A stretch of 64,000 nucleotides of DNA from Streptomyces uncialis (lineage in GTDB: Bacteria > Actinomycetota > Actinomycetes > Streptomycetales > Streptomycetaceae), in NCBI RefSeq assembly GCF_036250755.1, contig NZ_CP109583.1, positions 3,782,001-3,846,000 of the forward strand. Direction: 5' to 3'. Shown here piece by piece: positions 14,391 through 21,920 of the stretch. Below the pieces are notes generated by a model, which saw nothing but the letters and a program-made list of their open reading frames with translations, was not told where the DNA came from and did no database searches. Position numbers and translations under genes: made by a program. How positions within the stretch are numbered: position 1 is the first letter of the stretch; the number at the start of each line of letters is the position of its first letter.

Positions 14391-15583
14391 GTGACACCCT
14401 CCTCGACGACCTGCTCGCGAAGCCCGTGGGCCCCTCCACGCCAACTCGCCAGACCGACCCCGAGCGCGACTTCACTCGACAGATCGAGGTCACCGAGGAC
14501 GCGGCCGAGGTCACCGTTCGAGGCCCTGCCGAGATGGACCCCAAGGGCACTGCGGCCACCGTCCTGCGATCGCAGGGCCTCGACCCGGAGCACTGGGAGG
14601 TGAAGGGCTTCCGCTCCTCGGAGTGGACCATGCCGAACGGCGAGATCGGCCTGAGCACACGCTTCTCCTTCACTCGCCGCCCACTCACCCTGGAAGGAGA
14701 CCGGGAGGACATCTCGGAGCTGATCAGCGCGGTGGAGGCGTACATACCCCGCTGGCCAGTTGGAGGCCCTCCCGACGGCGACCACACCTTCGTGATCGCG
14801 CTCGGAGACATGCAGTTCGGCAAGGCGGACGGCGACGGCCCGGCCGGCACTCTCCGGCGCACGATCGACTGCCTGAACCGCGCGGCTGACCTCTTGGAGG
14901 TCTACCGCGACCGGTTCTCCATCGGCCACGTGCACGTCGCCTGGCTCGGAGATCACATCGAAGGGTTCGTGTCCCAGGGGGGCGCGCAGAGCTGGCGTAC
15001 CTCGCTCACCCTCACCGAACAGATCCGCCTCGCCCGCAGGGTCATGCTGCACGCAGCCATGACCCTGGCCCCCCTTGCCCGGCGAGTCACGATGGCCGCC
15101 GTACCCGGCAACCACGGCGAAGCCGTGCGCTTCAACGGCCGGGGCATCACCCGCTACGACGACTCTCACGACACGGAAGCCCTTGTCGCGGTTCGCGACG
15201 CTCTCGCCCTGGCCCCGGAGGTGTACGGGCACGTCGAGTGCTTCGTGCCGGACTCCGACGAACTGACCGTCGTCGTCGACTGCTCTGGCACCGTCGTGGC
15301 CCATGCCCACGGCCATCAGTGGCGGCCTGGCAAGCACTGGGAGTGGTGGCGCGGCCAGGCATTCAACAAGCAGTCCGCGATGCACCAGGCCGACGTGCTC
15401 CTCGCAGGACATCTGCACCACGAACACGTCGACACCGACGGCCCGCGGACCTTCATCCAGCCCCCGGCCATGGAGTCCGAGTCGACGTGGTGGCGGCACG
15501 CGAAGGGCACCACGGGCGCCCCCGGCCTGGTGGTTGCCGTGACGAAGGACGGCTCGGTCCCTGTCAAGGAGGTGGTCCGATGA
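14387..15583 (+). CDS. Phage metallophosphoesterase (calcineurin-like, SbcD/Mre11-related)
   Basis: 398 residues from TTG 14387. All metal-binding motifs of calcineurin-like phosphoesterases are visible: IALGDMQFGK (about 144), WLGDHIEGF (about 186), VPGNHGEA (about 239), VVAHAHGHQW (about 308) and LLAGHLHHEH (about 341). The N-terminal 125 residues are phage-specific. Members of this phage type are found in Streptomyces phage early regions and probably act on DNA ends or nucleotides. The substrate cannot be read from sequence. It overlaps both neighbours by four bases, so it belongs to the same early transcript. Confidence 0.8.
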   Translation: MSDTLLDDLLAKPVGPSTPTRQTDPERDFTRQIEVTEDAAEVTVRGPAEMDPKGTAATVLRSQGLDPEHWEVKGFRSSEWTMPNGEIGLSTRFSFTRRPLTLEGDREDISELISAVEAYIPRWPVGGPPDGDHTFVIALGDMQFGKADGDGPAGTLRRTIDCLNRAADLLEVYRDRFSIGHVHVAWLGDHIEGFVSQGGAQSWRTSLTLTEQIRLARRVMLHAAMTLAPLARRVTMAAVPGNHGEAVRFNGRGITRYDDSHDTEALVAVRDALALAPEVYGHVECFVPDSDELTVVVDCSGTVVAHAHGHQWRPGKHWEWWRGQAFNKQSAMHQADVLLAGHLHHEHVDTDGPRTFIQPPAMESESTWWRHAKGTTGAPGLVVAVTKDGSVPVKEVVR

Positions 15584-15900
15584 CCGATGTCGCGGACTGG
15601 ACGGTTCTCACGCCCGAGGTGACGGCGCTCGCGGGCCGGGCCGCCCGCCGAATCGCGGATGGCTACGAGGACACGCTCACCATGGAGTACGAGGACGCCC
15701 GGCAGGAGGCGCTCATCATCCTGGCAACGAAGCCGCACATGGTGAGCCAGTGCCTCACCGAACCCTCCCTCGGGCTCGGCGTCCTCTACCACCGCCTGGT
15801 CCTCGACCTCGTCGACCGCGTGAAGACCGAGGCCACACGCCGTATCTGGCACACCTCGTACGAAGCGGCCTGCGACGCAGCCGAGCGCGGTCGCCTGTGA
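15580..15900 (+). CDS. Phage protein resembling sigma-factor region 2
   Basis: 106 residues from ATG 15580. The central helix EYEDARQEALIILATKPH resembles the region 2 core of sigma-70 factors (the D-L-x-Q-E-x-x-L pattern), followed by helices LYHRLVLDLVDRVKTEATRR and an end rich in charged residues. Its stop overlaps the next gene, which has a region-4-like end. Together they look like a sigma factor divided into two genes. This is based on pattern only and other helical adaptors could look similar. Confidence 0.45.
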   Translation: MTDVADWTVLTPEVTALAGRAARRIADGYEDTLTMEYEDARQEALIILATKPHMVSQCLTEPSLGLGVLYHRLVLDLVDRVKTEATRRIWHTSYEAACDAAERGRL

Positions 15901-16283
15901 GCGGGTACGATCGTCGGCTCGTCGAGACCCTGCTGCCGGCCGTCTGGAGCACGGAGACCGCGTACGGACTCCGCTCCCCCACTGCCCCGGACGCCGACAT
16001 GCCGAAAGGGACGACCGACCCACGAAGCGCAGATGCCCTCTTCGCGCACCTTGCAGATATCCGGCGAGCGTGGAAGTCCTGTCCCCTGTCGCGCGGCGAA
16101 CGTCGCGCCCTGTTCCTGCGGTACGCGCTCGACTGGCCGGACGAGCTGATCGCCGCCCGCGACCGCATCACGGGGCGAGCGGTCCGGTACCGACTGGAGC
16201 GGGGAATCGGGAAGATGGCCTGCTGGCTGTCCGGGCGGGACTACGTGGACGGGTACGAGTCGCTGGAGCAGGAAGGAGACTGA
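15897..16283 (+). CDS. Phage protein with sigma-region-4-like helix-turn-helix
   Basis: 128 residues from GTG 15897, overlapping the previous stop as GTGA. The C-terminal 60 residues read LSRGERRALFLRYALDWPDE, then a helix-turn-helix-like ITGRAVRYRLERGIGKMA, which is the L-x-x-x-E-R-x-x-x-x-L-R-Y pattern of sigma region 4. The N-terminal part (ETLLPAVWSTETAYG) is not recognised. As the last gene of the early block it would be well placed to switch on late genes, but this is inferred. Confidence 0.5.
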   Translation: MSGYDRRLVETLLPAVWSTETAYGLRSPTAPDADMPKGTTDPRSADALFAHLADIRRAWKSCPLSRGERRALFLRYALDWPDELIAARDRITGRAVRYRLERGIGKMACWLSGRDYVDGYESLEQEGD

Positions 16284-16294
16284 GCCCCTGAAGC

Positions 16295-16345
16295 CCTACC
16301 GTCGACGGCGCCCCGCGGACCATCGGGCGAGTCGTCGGCGGTAGG
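16295..16345. repeat. Imperfect inverted repeat after the last phage gene
   Basis: CCTACCGTCGACG (16295-16307) pairs with CGTCGGCGGTAGG (16333-16345) with one mismatch and a 25-base loop. It lies 12 bases beyond the last phage stop and may be a structured RNA end or part of an attachment or boundary region. Confidence 0.4.
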
Positions 16346-16366
16346 CACTAAGACGCCAACCGGCGA

Positions 16367-16393
16367 CGCCCACTCTCCTACGGAAAGTGGGCG
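16367..16393. terminator. Terminator at the right end of the phage block
   Basis: Perfect 8-bp stem CGCCCACT/AGTGGGCG with an 11-base loop and a weak T-run. It lies between the rightward phage genes and the convergent DUF397 gene. Confidence 0.55.
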
Positions 16394-16416
16394 CTTGCGC
16401 AGTTCCAGTAGCGCGG

Positions 16417-16638
16417 TCAGGGAAGAAGGGTCGCCTGCCCCGCCCGCACACTCGTCGTAAAGAGCCGGTAGTCCTCCATGGACACGATCAGGACCTTTGC
16501 ATCGGGGTCCCCGACGTCCTTGGAGTCACGCAGCGCCACAACGCCATCGACGAAGGCGACTTCCAGGCAATTGTTGCCGCCGTTGCTCAGTTCACTCTTG
16601 GCCCAGTCGGCAGAGGTCAGGTCAACCTGCTTTTTCAT
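16417..16638 (-). CDS. DUF397 protein, partner of the adjacent XRE regulator
   Basis: 73 residues from ATG 16638, overlapping the stop of the XRE gene as ATGA. DUF397 hallmarks are visible: VDLTSADWAKSELSNGGNNCLEVAF, here in two parts, and VALRDSKD, then an F-x-x-S-like end. In Streptomyces these small proteins are encoded beside WhiJ-type XRE regulators and influence development or antibiotic production, sometimes acting like an antitoxin-toxin pair. The effect of this copy is not known. It marks a return to host-type genes. Confidence 0.85.
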   Translation of the reverse strand: MKKQVDLTSADWAKSELSNGGNNCLEVAFVDGVVALRDSKDVGDPDAKVLIVSMEDYRLFTTSVRAGQATLLP

Positions 16639-17504
16639 GAGTAGCAATCCTTGATCAAGTCGCTGATGAAGCGACGGGTCTGGTCCGCAGGGAGCGTCTG
16701 TTCAGTCAGAGAGTCGAGGGCAGACCGATACCGGTCCACGTCTCCCGCCTCCTCCAGGTAGACCGATCTCGTCTTGCCTTCGATCACGACGACCGGTGGT
16801 CCCGCAGAGAAGTGTAGAAGCTGGAATGGGCCGTCCGAACTGGCGTGGGCGCCAACATCGAACGGCAGGACGCGCACATCCACATTGTTGCGCTGTTCGG
16901 TCACTTCGAGGAGTCGTTCGAGTTGGGCTTTCATGACTGCCCGTCCTCCGACGACCCTCCGAAGGGCGGCTTCATCCAGAATGCAGGCGAAGGTGAGCGG
17001 CGTCTCGCGAGTAAGCGCGGCCTGGCGCGCCATCCTCAGCTCGACGAAGCGGGCCACCTCGCGCCGCGAAGGCCACACCTGACTCCGTTCCACGATCGAG
17101 AGCGCGTAGTCCTCGGTCTGGAGCAGGCCAGGGACAACCGTGAGGTAGCCCTCGGTCGCACAAGCCAGCTCCTCCAGGTGCAGATACTCCTCAAACCCTT
17201 CGGTCACGACGGCTTCGCGGTACTCGTCGAGCAGGCTCGTGCGCCGACCGCTGGCCGCGAGAGTGGCCATGGCCTTGATCGCCTGCCGGGTCGCTTCCTC
17301 CCGCACCCCGTAGACCTCAAGGAACGCGGTCAGGGCGAGCCCCTGAACCCTCTGCTTGCCATTCTCGATCTTGCTGAGAGTGGGTTTGCCCGAGAGTGCC
17401 AGACGATCTGCGGCTTCTTCCATCGAAAGCCCGGCGGCGCGGCGTAGAGACCGCAGGGCCGAGCCGAGCCTCCTGCGGTGGACGTTCGGTCTCGCTTCGG
17501 GCAT
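16635..17504 (-). CDS. XRE/WhiJ-type transcriptional regulator (DUF5753)
   Basis: 289 residues from ATG 17504 behind GGAGGT. Residues 10-70 are an XRE helix-turn-helix: ALRSLRRAAGLSMEEAADRL then GKPTLSKIENGKQ. The rest matches the DUF5753 or Scr1-like ligand or partner domain (VPGLLQTEDYA, RMARQAALTRE, VRVLPFDVGAH, VYLEEAGDVDRY). It overlaps the DUF397 gene and faces a SpoIIAB-like ATP-binding gene, the classic three-gene WhiJ-like set of Streptomyces. Two direct repeats upstream are candidate binding sites. Confidence 0.88.
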   Translation of the reverse strand: MPEARPNVHRRRLGSALRSLRRAAGLSMEEAADRLALSGKPTLSKIENGKQRVQGLALTAFLEVYGVREEATRQAIKAMATLAASGRRTSLLDEYREAVVTEGFEEYLHLEELACATEGYLTVVPGLLQTEDYALSIVERSQVWPSRREVARFVELRMARQAALTRETPLTFACILDEAALRRVVGGRAVMKAQLERLLEVTEQRNNVDVRVLPFDVGAHASSDGPFQLLHFSAGPPVVVIEGKTRSVYLEEAGDVDRYRSALDSLTEQTLPADQTRRFISDLIKDCYS

Positions 17505-17572
17505 GGCGCACCTCCTCGCGAGGCAGCGTACCGCCACGCCCGACCCTGCCCCACGTCAGGTCTTCGCTTTGA

Positions 17573-17616
17573 GCAACGTTTCGAATACTGGGGGGTTGCG
17601 CGCAACGTTTCTAATA
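17573..17616. promoter_or_regulatory. Direct repeats in the XRE / ATP-binding divergent region
   Basis: GCAACGTTTCGAATA (17573-17587) and GCAACGTTTCTAATA (17602-17616) are direct repeats with a 29-bp period, followed by an inverted TCGTTGC near 17623. They sit between the divergent XRE and ATP-binding genes in relatively AT-rich DNA and are candidate operators for the XRE protein. Confidence 0.5.
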
Positions 17617-17721
17617 GAGCATCGTTGCCCAAGTCGAGACAACGTCCCTGAGCCGCAGGGCAGTTGTCGCCGGTCCCGCCTGCCCTGCCCCCAGGGCTTC
17701 GGCATGACCTTCGGAGGCCCC

Positions 17722-18147
17722 GTGAGTACGACGGCGATCCGCAAAACCGCCATAGGAGAGCCCAGCTACAGGCAAGTCGTGGCGTGCAGCCCCGAGGCCG
17801 CTTCCACTGCACGACGCCTCGTTGCCACCGCCCTGGAGATGTGGGGCATACAGGATCTGTGCAGCGACGCGGCGCAGATCGCCTCTGAGCTGGCTACGAA
17901 CGCCGTCGTTCACACGAAATGCCAGACGTTCCGGTTCTCCGTGGAGCTGCAAGAGGGTGGGGTCCGCATCAGCGCCGAGGACTCTGCGCTCGATGTTCTT
18001 CCCGCCCGCCGTGCCGCTGACGACAGCTCGTTGGGCGGACGGGGCCTCCACCTCGTCGACGCCCTATGCGCCCGCTGGGGATACGAACTACACCCCCAGA
18101 GCAAGACGGTGTGGGCTGAGCTGTGCGTCCCGGAGGCGGAGGGCTGA
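17722..18147 (+). CDS. SpoIIAB/RsbW-like ATP-binding regulatory protein
   Basis: 141 residues from GTG 17722 behind GGAGG. ATG 17704 is a longer option. It has the HATPase_c motifs of anti-sigma-type kinases: SELATNAVVH (N box), then a strand VRISAEDSA and a GGRGLHLVDALCARWG glycine box. Such proteins in Streptomyces accompany WhiJ/DUF397 pairs. They bind ATP and a protein partner and may or may not be kinases. It is divergent from the XRE gene, and its stop overlaps the next gene start (TGATG). Confidence 0.8.
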   Translation: MSTTAIRKTAIGEPSYRQVVACSPEAASTARRLVATALEMWGIQDLCSDAAQIASELATNAVVHTKCQTFRFSVELQEGGVRISAEDSALDVLPARRAADDSSLGGRGLHLVDALCARWGYELHPQSKTVWAELCVPEAEG

Positions 18148-18692
18148 TGGGGCAACAAGGCCAACGGTTCTTCCTGATCGGCCAGCCCGCCCGCCGCGGA
18201 ATCGCCCCTCCGTTGGAGCAGCGGCCGACAGGCGAAGGCTGGACGCACCGACTCCCCGAGCCGGGCTTCGCGGTAGCTCCCGGGGTCGCTGCGGAAACAG
18301 GGATGTTACGCACGTTCCTGGAAGCGATGCGGCGAGACCTGACAGCCGGTAGGACACCGGTCCGTGTGACCGTCGTCGCGATCGAGGAAAGCGTTGAGTA
18401 CCTGTTGAGCAGCCACCTCGACGAGGTGAAGGAGGGCGACCTCGACGCTGCGGTGGTCACACTCCGGGGATACCTGGGAGCGCTGGTCGAAGAGGCCGAT
18501 GCAGTTCTGGACTTCGGCCGGGTGGTCGTGCGGGCCATGGTCGACCGGGCCCGGGGCGTCGCGGGCCGGGAGGGGGGTCGCAACAGCGCGGAGGTGCGCG
18601 AAGCGGCGAAGACGGCCCGCGATCTCTTGACCCTCATGAAGCAGGAGGGGTGGGAGGGCCCTAGAGCAGTCGACCCGGGGAGCAGTCCGTGA
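18147..18692 (+). CDS. Hypothetical protein
   Basis: 181 residues from ATG 18147, overlapping the stop of the ATP-binding gene. The first 60 residues are low-complexity or extended (LIGQPARRGIAPPLEQ). Residues 60-165 are predicted helical (LRTFLEAMRRDLTAG, ESVEYLLSSHLDEVKEGDLD, VVTLRGYLGALVEEADAVLD). No family is recognised. Overlap with the regulatory gene suggests a shared transcript and possibly a shared function. Confidence 0.55.
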   Translation: MGQQGQRFFLIGQPARRGIAPPLEQRPTGEGWTHRLPEPGFAVAPGVAAETGMLRTFLEAMRRDLTAGRTPVRVTVVAIEESVEYLLSSHLDEVKEGDLDAAVVTLRGYLGALVEEADAVLDFGRVVVRAMVDRARGVAGREGGRNSAEVREAAKTARDLLTLMKQEGWEGPRAVDPGSSP

Positions 18693-18750
18693 TCAGCATC
18701 GTCGTCCCTGGAGCCGCGCCCAATGCTGTACTCGCAAAACGGGAGAGACC

Positions 18751-19620
18751 GTGTCCACTTTGTACCGCCAGGAACCGTCGGCCTACGACGGGGAGGACCC
18801 GAGCCGGGACGTCCCGGCCCTCCTCGCCTACCAGTTTGACCAACTGGGCATCGGGGATCACCTGACTCTCGTGGGCACCACGTACGGGTTGCCCATGGTG
18901 GACAACTTGGTACCTCCTGGGCTGGGCTGCTGCCGGGCCCGCGCGGTCGATGAGGCCCTGTGGCCGAAAGGTGCCGATCTGTGCGCCGTGGTCACCTGGA
19001 GCCCCGACCACGCCATCTCCCGGCGAGGCAATGCGGAGGAGTTGGCGGAGCACCGTCAGAAACGGACACCCGCCGTCTTGGAGGCTCTGGAGTCGCTGGG
19101 CTACACGGTGCGAATCCCGGGGCCACTCCAGGAGCACGAGACGCCGTGGGCTCCATCCAAGTTCTTCATCTATCGCTTGATGGAGGGCGCGGACCCAATT
19201 GAGTGGCCTGATGACGGGTGGGACCACCATGCGAAGCCAGGTGTCCGGCGGAGGATTTGGGAGCCGGATGAGTCGTCCCTGTGGCACCTGGAAAGCCTGA
19301 TGGAGAAGGCCGGCCTCGCCGGACGGGACACCTACCTGCGGCGCTGGACGCCGATCTCCGGGGGGACGTACGGCTGCGCGGAGGTGGACCGTATCGAGTG
19401 GCCGCCGTACGCCTTCGTGTGCCTGCGTGTGTTCTGGAGGGCCTCGCAGGATGCCACCGCCAAGGACTGGGCTGCGGCCATGGTGAAGATCAAGCACTTC
19501 CTGCACGAACACGGCTACCTGACCAAAGAGCGGGCCCGACCGTGGAATCTGACCTTCGACCGGGACAGGCCGGAGGTCTTCGCCTACCGCACCGTCAAGC
19601 AGTCCAAGGAGGCAGGATGA
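18751..19620 (+). CDS. Hypothetical protein
   Basis: 289 residues from GTG 18751 behind GGGAGAG. It is a mixed alpha/beta protein rich in Trp and Tyr (LTLVGTTYGLPMVDN, CAVVTWSPDHA, FFIYRLMEG, YAFVCLRVFWR). No catalytic motif or family is recognised. The next gene overlaps it by four bases. It may be part of an accessory unit with the genes that follow, ahead of the graspetide cluster. Confidence 0.55.
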   Translation: MSTLYRQEPSAYDGEDPSRDVPALLAYQFDQLGIGDHLTLVGTTYGLPMVDNLVPPGLGCCRARAVDEALWPKGADLCAVVTWSPDHAISRRGNAEELAEHRQKRTPAVLEALESLGYTVRIPGPLQEHETPWAPSKFFIYRLMEGADPIEWPDDGWDHHAKPGVRRRIWEPDESSLWHLESLMEKAGLAGRDTYLRRWTPISGGTYGCAEVDRIEWPPYAFVCLRVFWRASQDATAKDWAAAMVKIKHFLHEHGYLTKERARPWNLTFDRDRPEVFAYRTVKQSKEAG

Positions 19621-19922
19621 GCCGCCAGCGGGCTCGCTGCCCCATCCATGGCCGGGCTCAGTCCAACGTGCAGAGGAACATCTGCCTGATCTGGTGCGAG
19701 CCGCCCCCGGTCCCCCTGGCCGAACGCATCCGACGCACCGCGTGGCGCTTGGAACAGTTCTGGGCTCGGCACGTCACGGACAGGGAAGCGTGCCGTCGGC
19801 TCGACCGCCTGCGTCTCCTGGCGCCTGAGCATCCCTGGTCCCCCGAAGAGGGCCTGGGGCGGGCTCGAAGGAACACCTCCGCCCGCGCGGAGGGCCTCCC
19901 CAGCGAGCCGCCTGCCGACTGA
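19617..19922 (+). CDS. Hypothetical small protein
   Basis: 101 residues from ATG 19617, overlapping the upstream stop as ATGA. The N-terminus has a Cys/His cluster (RCPIHGRAQ, then NICLIWCE), which could bind metal. The middle is helical and Arg-rich (RIRRTAWRLEQFWARHVTD), and the end is disordered. No family is recognised. Confidence 0.5.
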   Translation: MSRQRARCPIHGRAQSNVQRNICLIWCEPPPVPLAERIRRTAWRLEQFWARHVTDREACRRLDRLRLLAPEHPWSPEEGLGRARRNTSARAEGLPSEPPAD

Positions 19923-20152
19923 AAGGACTTCCGCTGCTGGGGGAAGTCCCGGGCGTGGGGGCCACACTCACACCTCGCGCCACCGGCAGCGGATGCCCGA
20001 CCTGGCGTGACGGCCAGAGTCGGGCGCACGTCAGAGAAACCGATTACGAAGGAAAAGCGCAGTGATAGGCAGGACATCACTCTCCCAAGAAGGGCGCGCT
20101 GAAGGATGCCGCCAGCGCGGGCAGAGCTAGAGCAGAGGTGCGGAGGCCGGTC

Positions 20153-20632
20153 GTGCTCACCAACTTGATCCCGTTTCCGTCGCGACGCCGCAGCCCGCGC
20201 GAGTCTGAAGGCCCCCTGGCTGAAGGGGCAAGGCGGCGTCTGTTCTCCGTCTCGTCCGAGTCGGCCATCGTCGGCCGGGAAACCGGCCGGATGTGCGGCG
20301 CGCTCCGGAAGCTCTCACCGGCTCAGATCGAGTGCGCGCGGAAGCTCTTTCCGGTCTTCAGCAATACGGAGCACGGCGACATCACCACAGCCGCGCTCTG
20401 CGAACTGGAGGAGCACGACGGCCCGCACCGCGGCTTCGTCGTACCCCTCATGCACGCCGCCGCCGTCTGGGCGGAGTGGACCGACACGTCCACCAGGACC
20501 ATGTTGCGCGCCCGGCCGGACTGCGGCTCACGCATCTGGGTCGACGGGCAGCCCGACGACTGCGTCCTGTTCGCCAGCCACCCCGGCTTGTGCACCCACA
20601 GCTACGCCTCACTGGACATGACGGCGTATTGA
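20153..20632 (+). CDS. Hypothetical protein upstream of the graspetide cluster
   Basis: 159 residues from GTG 20153, chosen because GGAGG lies six bases upstream. GTG 20138 is an alternative. The N-terminal third is basic and probably disordered. From residue 45 on there is a compact domain with several Cys and His (GRMCGALRKLSP, ALCELEEHDGPHRGF, RPDCGSRIWV, DDCVLF, LCTHSYA), possibly zinc-binding. No family is recognised. It lies 53 bp before the precursor peptide gene on the same strand, so it may belong to that operon. Confidence 0.5.
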   Translation: MLTNLIPFPSRRRSPRESEGPLAEGARRRLFSVSSESAIVGRETGRMCGALRKLSPAQIECARKLFPVFSNTEHGDITTAALCELEEHDGPHRGFVVPLMHAAAVWAEWTDTSTRTMLRARPDCGSRIWVDGQPDDCVLFASHPGLCTHSYASLDMTAY

Positions 20633-20685
20633 CCGCCCGGCCCACCGTGGGCCGAGTCGAGAATGGATGGAAGGAAGACAACTTC

Positions 20686-20970
20686 GTGGAACTCATCGCA
20701 CAGTTACCCCTTCAGACCGTACTTCCCATGGATGCCGCCCCCACGGGCGCGCGCCCGTACGCGCTGGGTGGCGCACGCTTCACCGCAGCCTCCCCCGCGT
20801 CGGCGTCGAGCCTGGGTCTGCCGGCATACGATCCCGTACGGCAGACGGCCGCCTACCAGGACGGCACTCCGCTGACCACGATGGCGACCTCCAAGAAGAC
20901 GAACCCGGACGGGGACATCAAGAACCCTCCGCCGCATGACGAAGGCGCGGACCCTGGCTGCTTCGAGTGA
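20686..20970 (+). CDS. ATP-grasp-modified RiPP (graspetide) precursor peptide
   Basis: 94 residues from GTG 20686 behind AAGGAAG. The leader part contains the family motif seen in SAV_5884-type ATP-grasp targets: PAYDPVRQTAAYQDGTPL (near 48-65). The C-terminal core starts near residue 68 and is rich in acceptor and donor side chains: TSKKTNPDGDIKNPP then HDEGADPGCFE. Asp and Glu carboxylates can be joined by the ligase to Thr or Lys side chains, and the DG step is a typical target for PIMT-driven aspartimide formation. A lone Cys near the end is unusual. Its stop overlaps the ligase gene as GTGA. Confidence 0.85.
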   Translation: MELIAQLPLQTVLPMDAAPTGARPYALGGARFTAASPASASSLGLPAYDPVRQTAAYQDGTPLTTMATSKKTNPDGDIKNPPPHDEGADPGCFE

Positions 20971-21920
20971 ACTCAACAGTCCTGATCGTGGACGGCCCCT
21001 TCGAGGCGGGTACCGACCTCGTCGCGGAGGGGCTGTCCGCAGCCAACGTTCCGGTTTTCCGGATGGACACGGCTGACTTCCCGCACGCACTGGAGCTGAG
21101 CGCCTCGTTCACGGACGGCGAATGGTCGGGGCGCCTTAGCAACCCCCACCGCCGAGTCGATCTGGCCGAGGTGCGGGCGGTGTACTGGAATCGGCCGCGC
21201 CTGTTCGAGTTCCCCGAGTTGTCAGCCTCGGACGCCCACTGGGCGCGAGGGGCTGCCCGGATCGGGCTGGGCGGAGTGCTGACAAGCCTGGAGGCCCGGT
21301 GGATGAATCATCCGGCCAGAGCGTCGGCCGCCGAGTTCAAGCCCCGGCAGCTCAAGGTGGCCCGCGCGTCCGGGCTGTCCGTGCCACGCACCCTGATCAC
21401 CAACTCAACCGACCAAGTCCGGGCATTCGCGGCCGGGCTTGGCGGGGCCCCGGTCATCACCAAACCGCTCGGAATGCCGACAGTTGTTCACCAGACCGGA
21501 TTGGAGACGATGTATACCCGGGCCGTCGACTTGGGCGACTTGAAGGGAATCCACCTGACCGCGCACCTGTTCCAGGAACAGGTCCCCAAGGAATTCGAAG
21601 TTCGCACCGTCGTCATTGACGGGGCATGTCACAGCGTGCGGATCGACACCGACAGCGCCGCCGCCGAGCACGATTGGCGAGCGGATTACGACTCGCTGAA
21701 GTACACCCCCATCAGAACCCCGTGCGCCGTCCAGGAAGGCGTCCGCCGGTACATGGACGCGATGGGCCTCGCCTATGCGTCACTGGACTTCATCGTTCGA
21801 CCGGACCGGGCTTGGATCTTCCTGGAGGCGAACGCCTCGGGCCAGTGGGCCTGGCTACACAACGAACTGCCCCTCACTTCCATGTTCGTACACACACTGG
21901 AGAAATGGTGCAAGACATGA
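20967..21920 (+). CDS. tgmB: ATP-grasp RiPP maturase (graspetide synthetase)
   Basis: 317 residues from GTG 20967. It has the architecture of SAV_5884-family ATP-grasp ligases: an N-terminal pre-ATP domain (VLIVDGPFEAG, VFRMDTADFP, AVYWNRPR), a central domain with KPRQLKVARASGLSVPRTL (split) and the ATP-binding VITKPLG, and a C-terminal catalytic part with FQEQVPKEFEVRTVV, then YASLDFIVRPD and FLEANASGQWAW with the metal-binding Glu/Asn. It activates side-chain carboxylates in the precursor and forms ester or amide rings. It overlaps both precursor and methyltransferase genes by four bases. Confidence 0.9.
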   Translation: MNSTVLIVDGPFEAGTDLVAEGLSAANVPVFRMDTADFPHALELSASFTDGEWSGRLSNPHRRVDLAEVRAVYWNRPRLFEFPELSASDAHWARGAARIGLGGVLTSLEARWMNHPARASAAEFKPRQLKVARASGLSVPRTLITNSTDQVRAFAAGLGGAPVITKPLGMPTVVHQTGLETMYTRAVDLGDLKGIHLTAHLFQEQVPKEFEVRTVVIDGACHSVRIDTDSAAAEHDWRADYDSLKYTPIRTPCAVQEGVRRYMDAMGLAYASLDFIVRPDRAWIFLEANASGQWAWLHNELPLTSMFVHTLEKWCKT

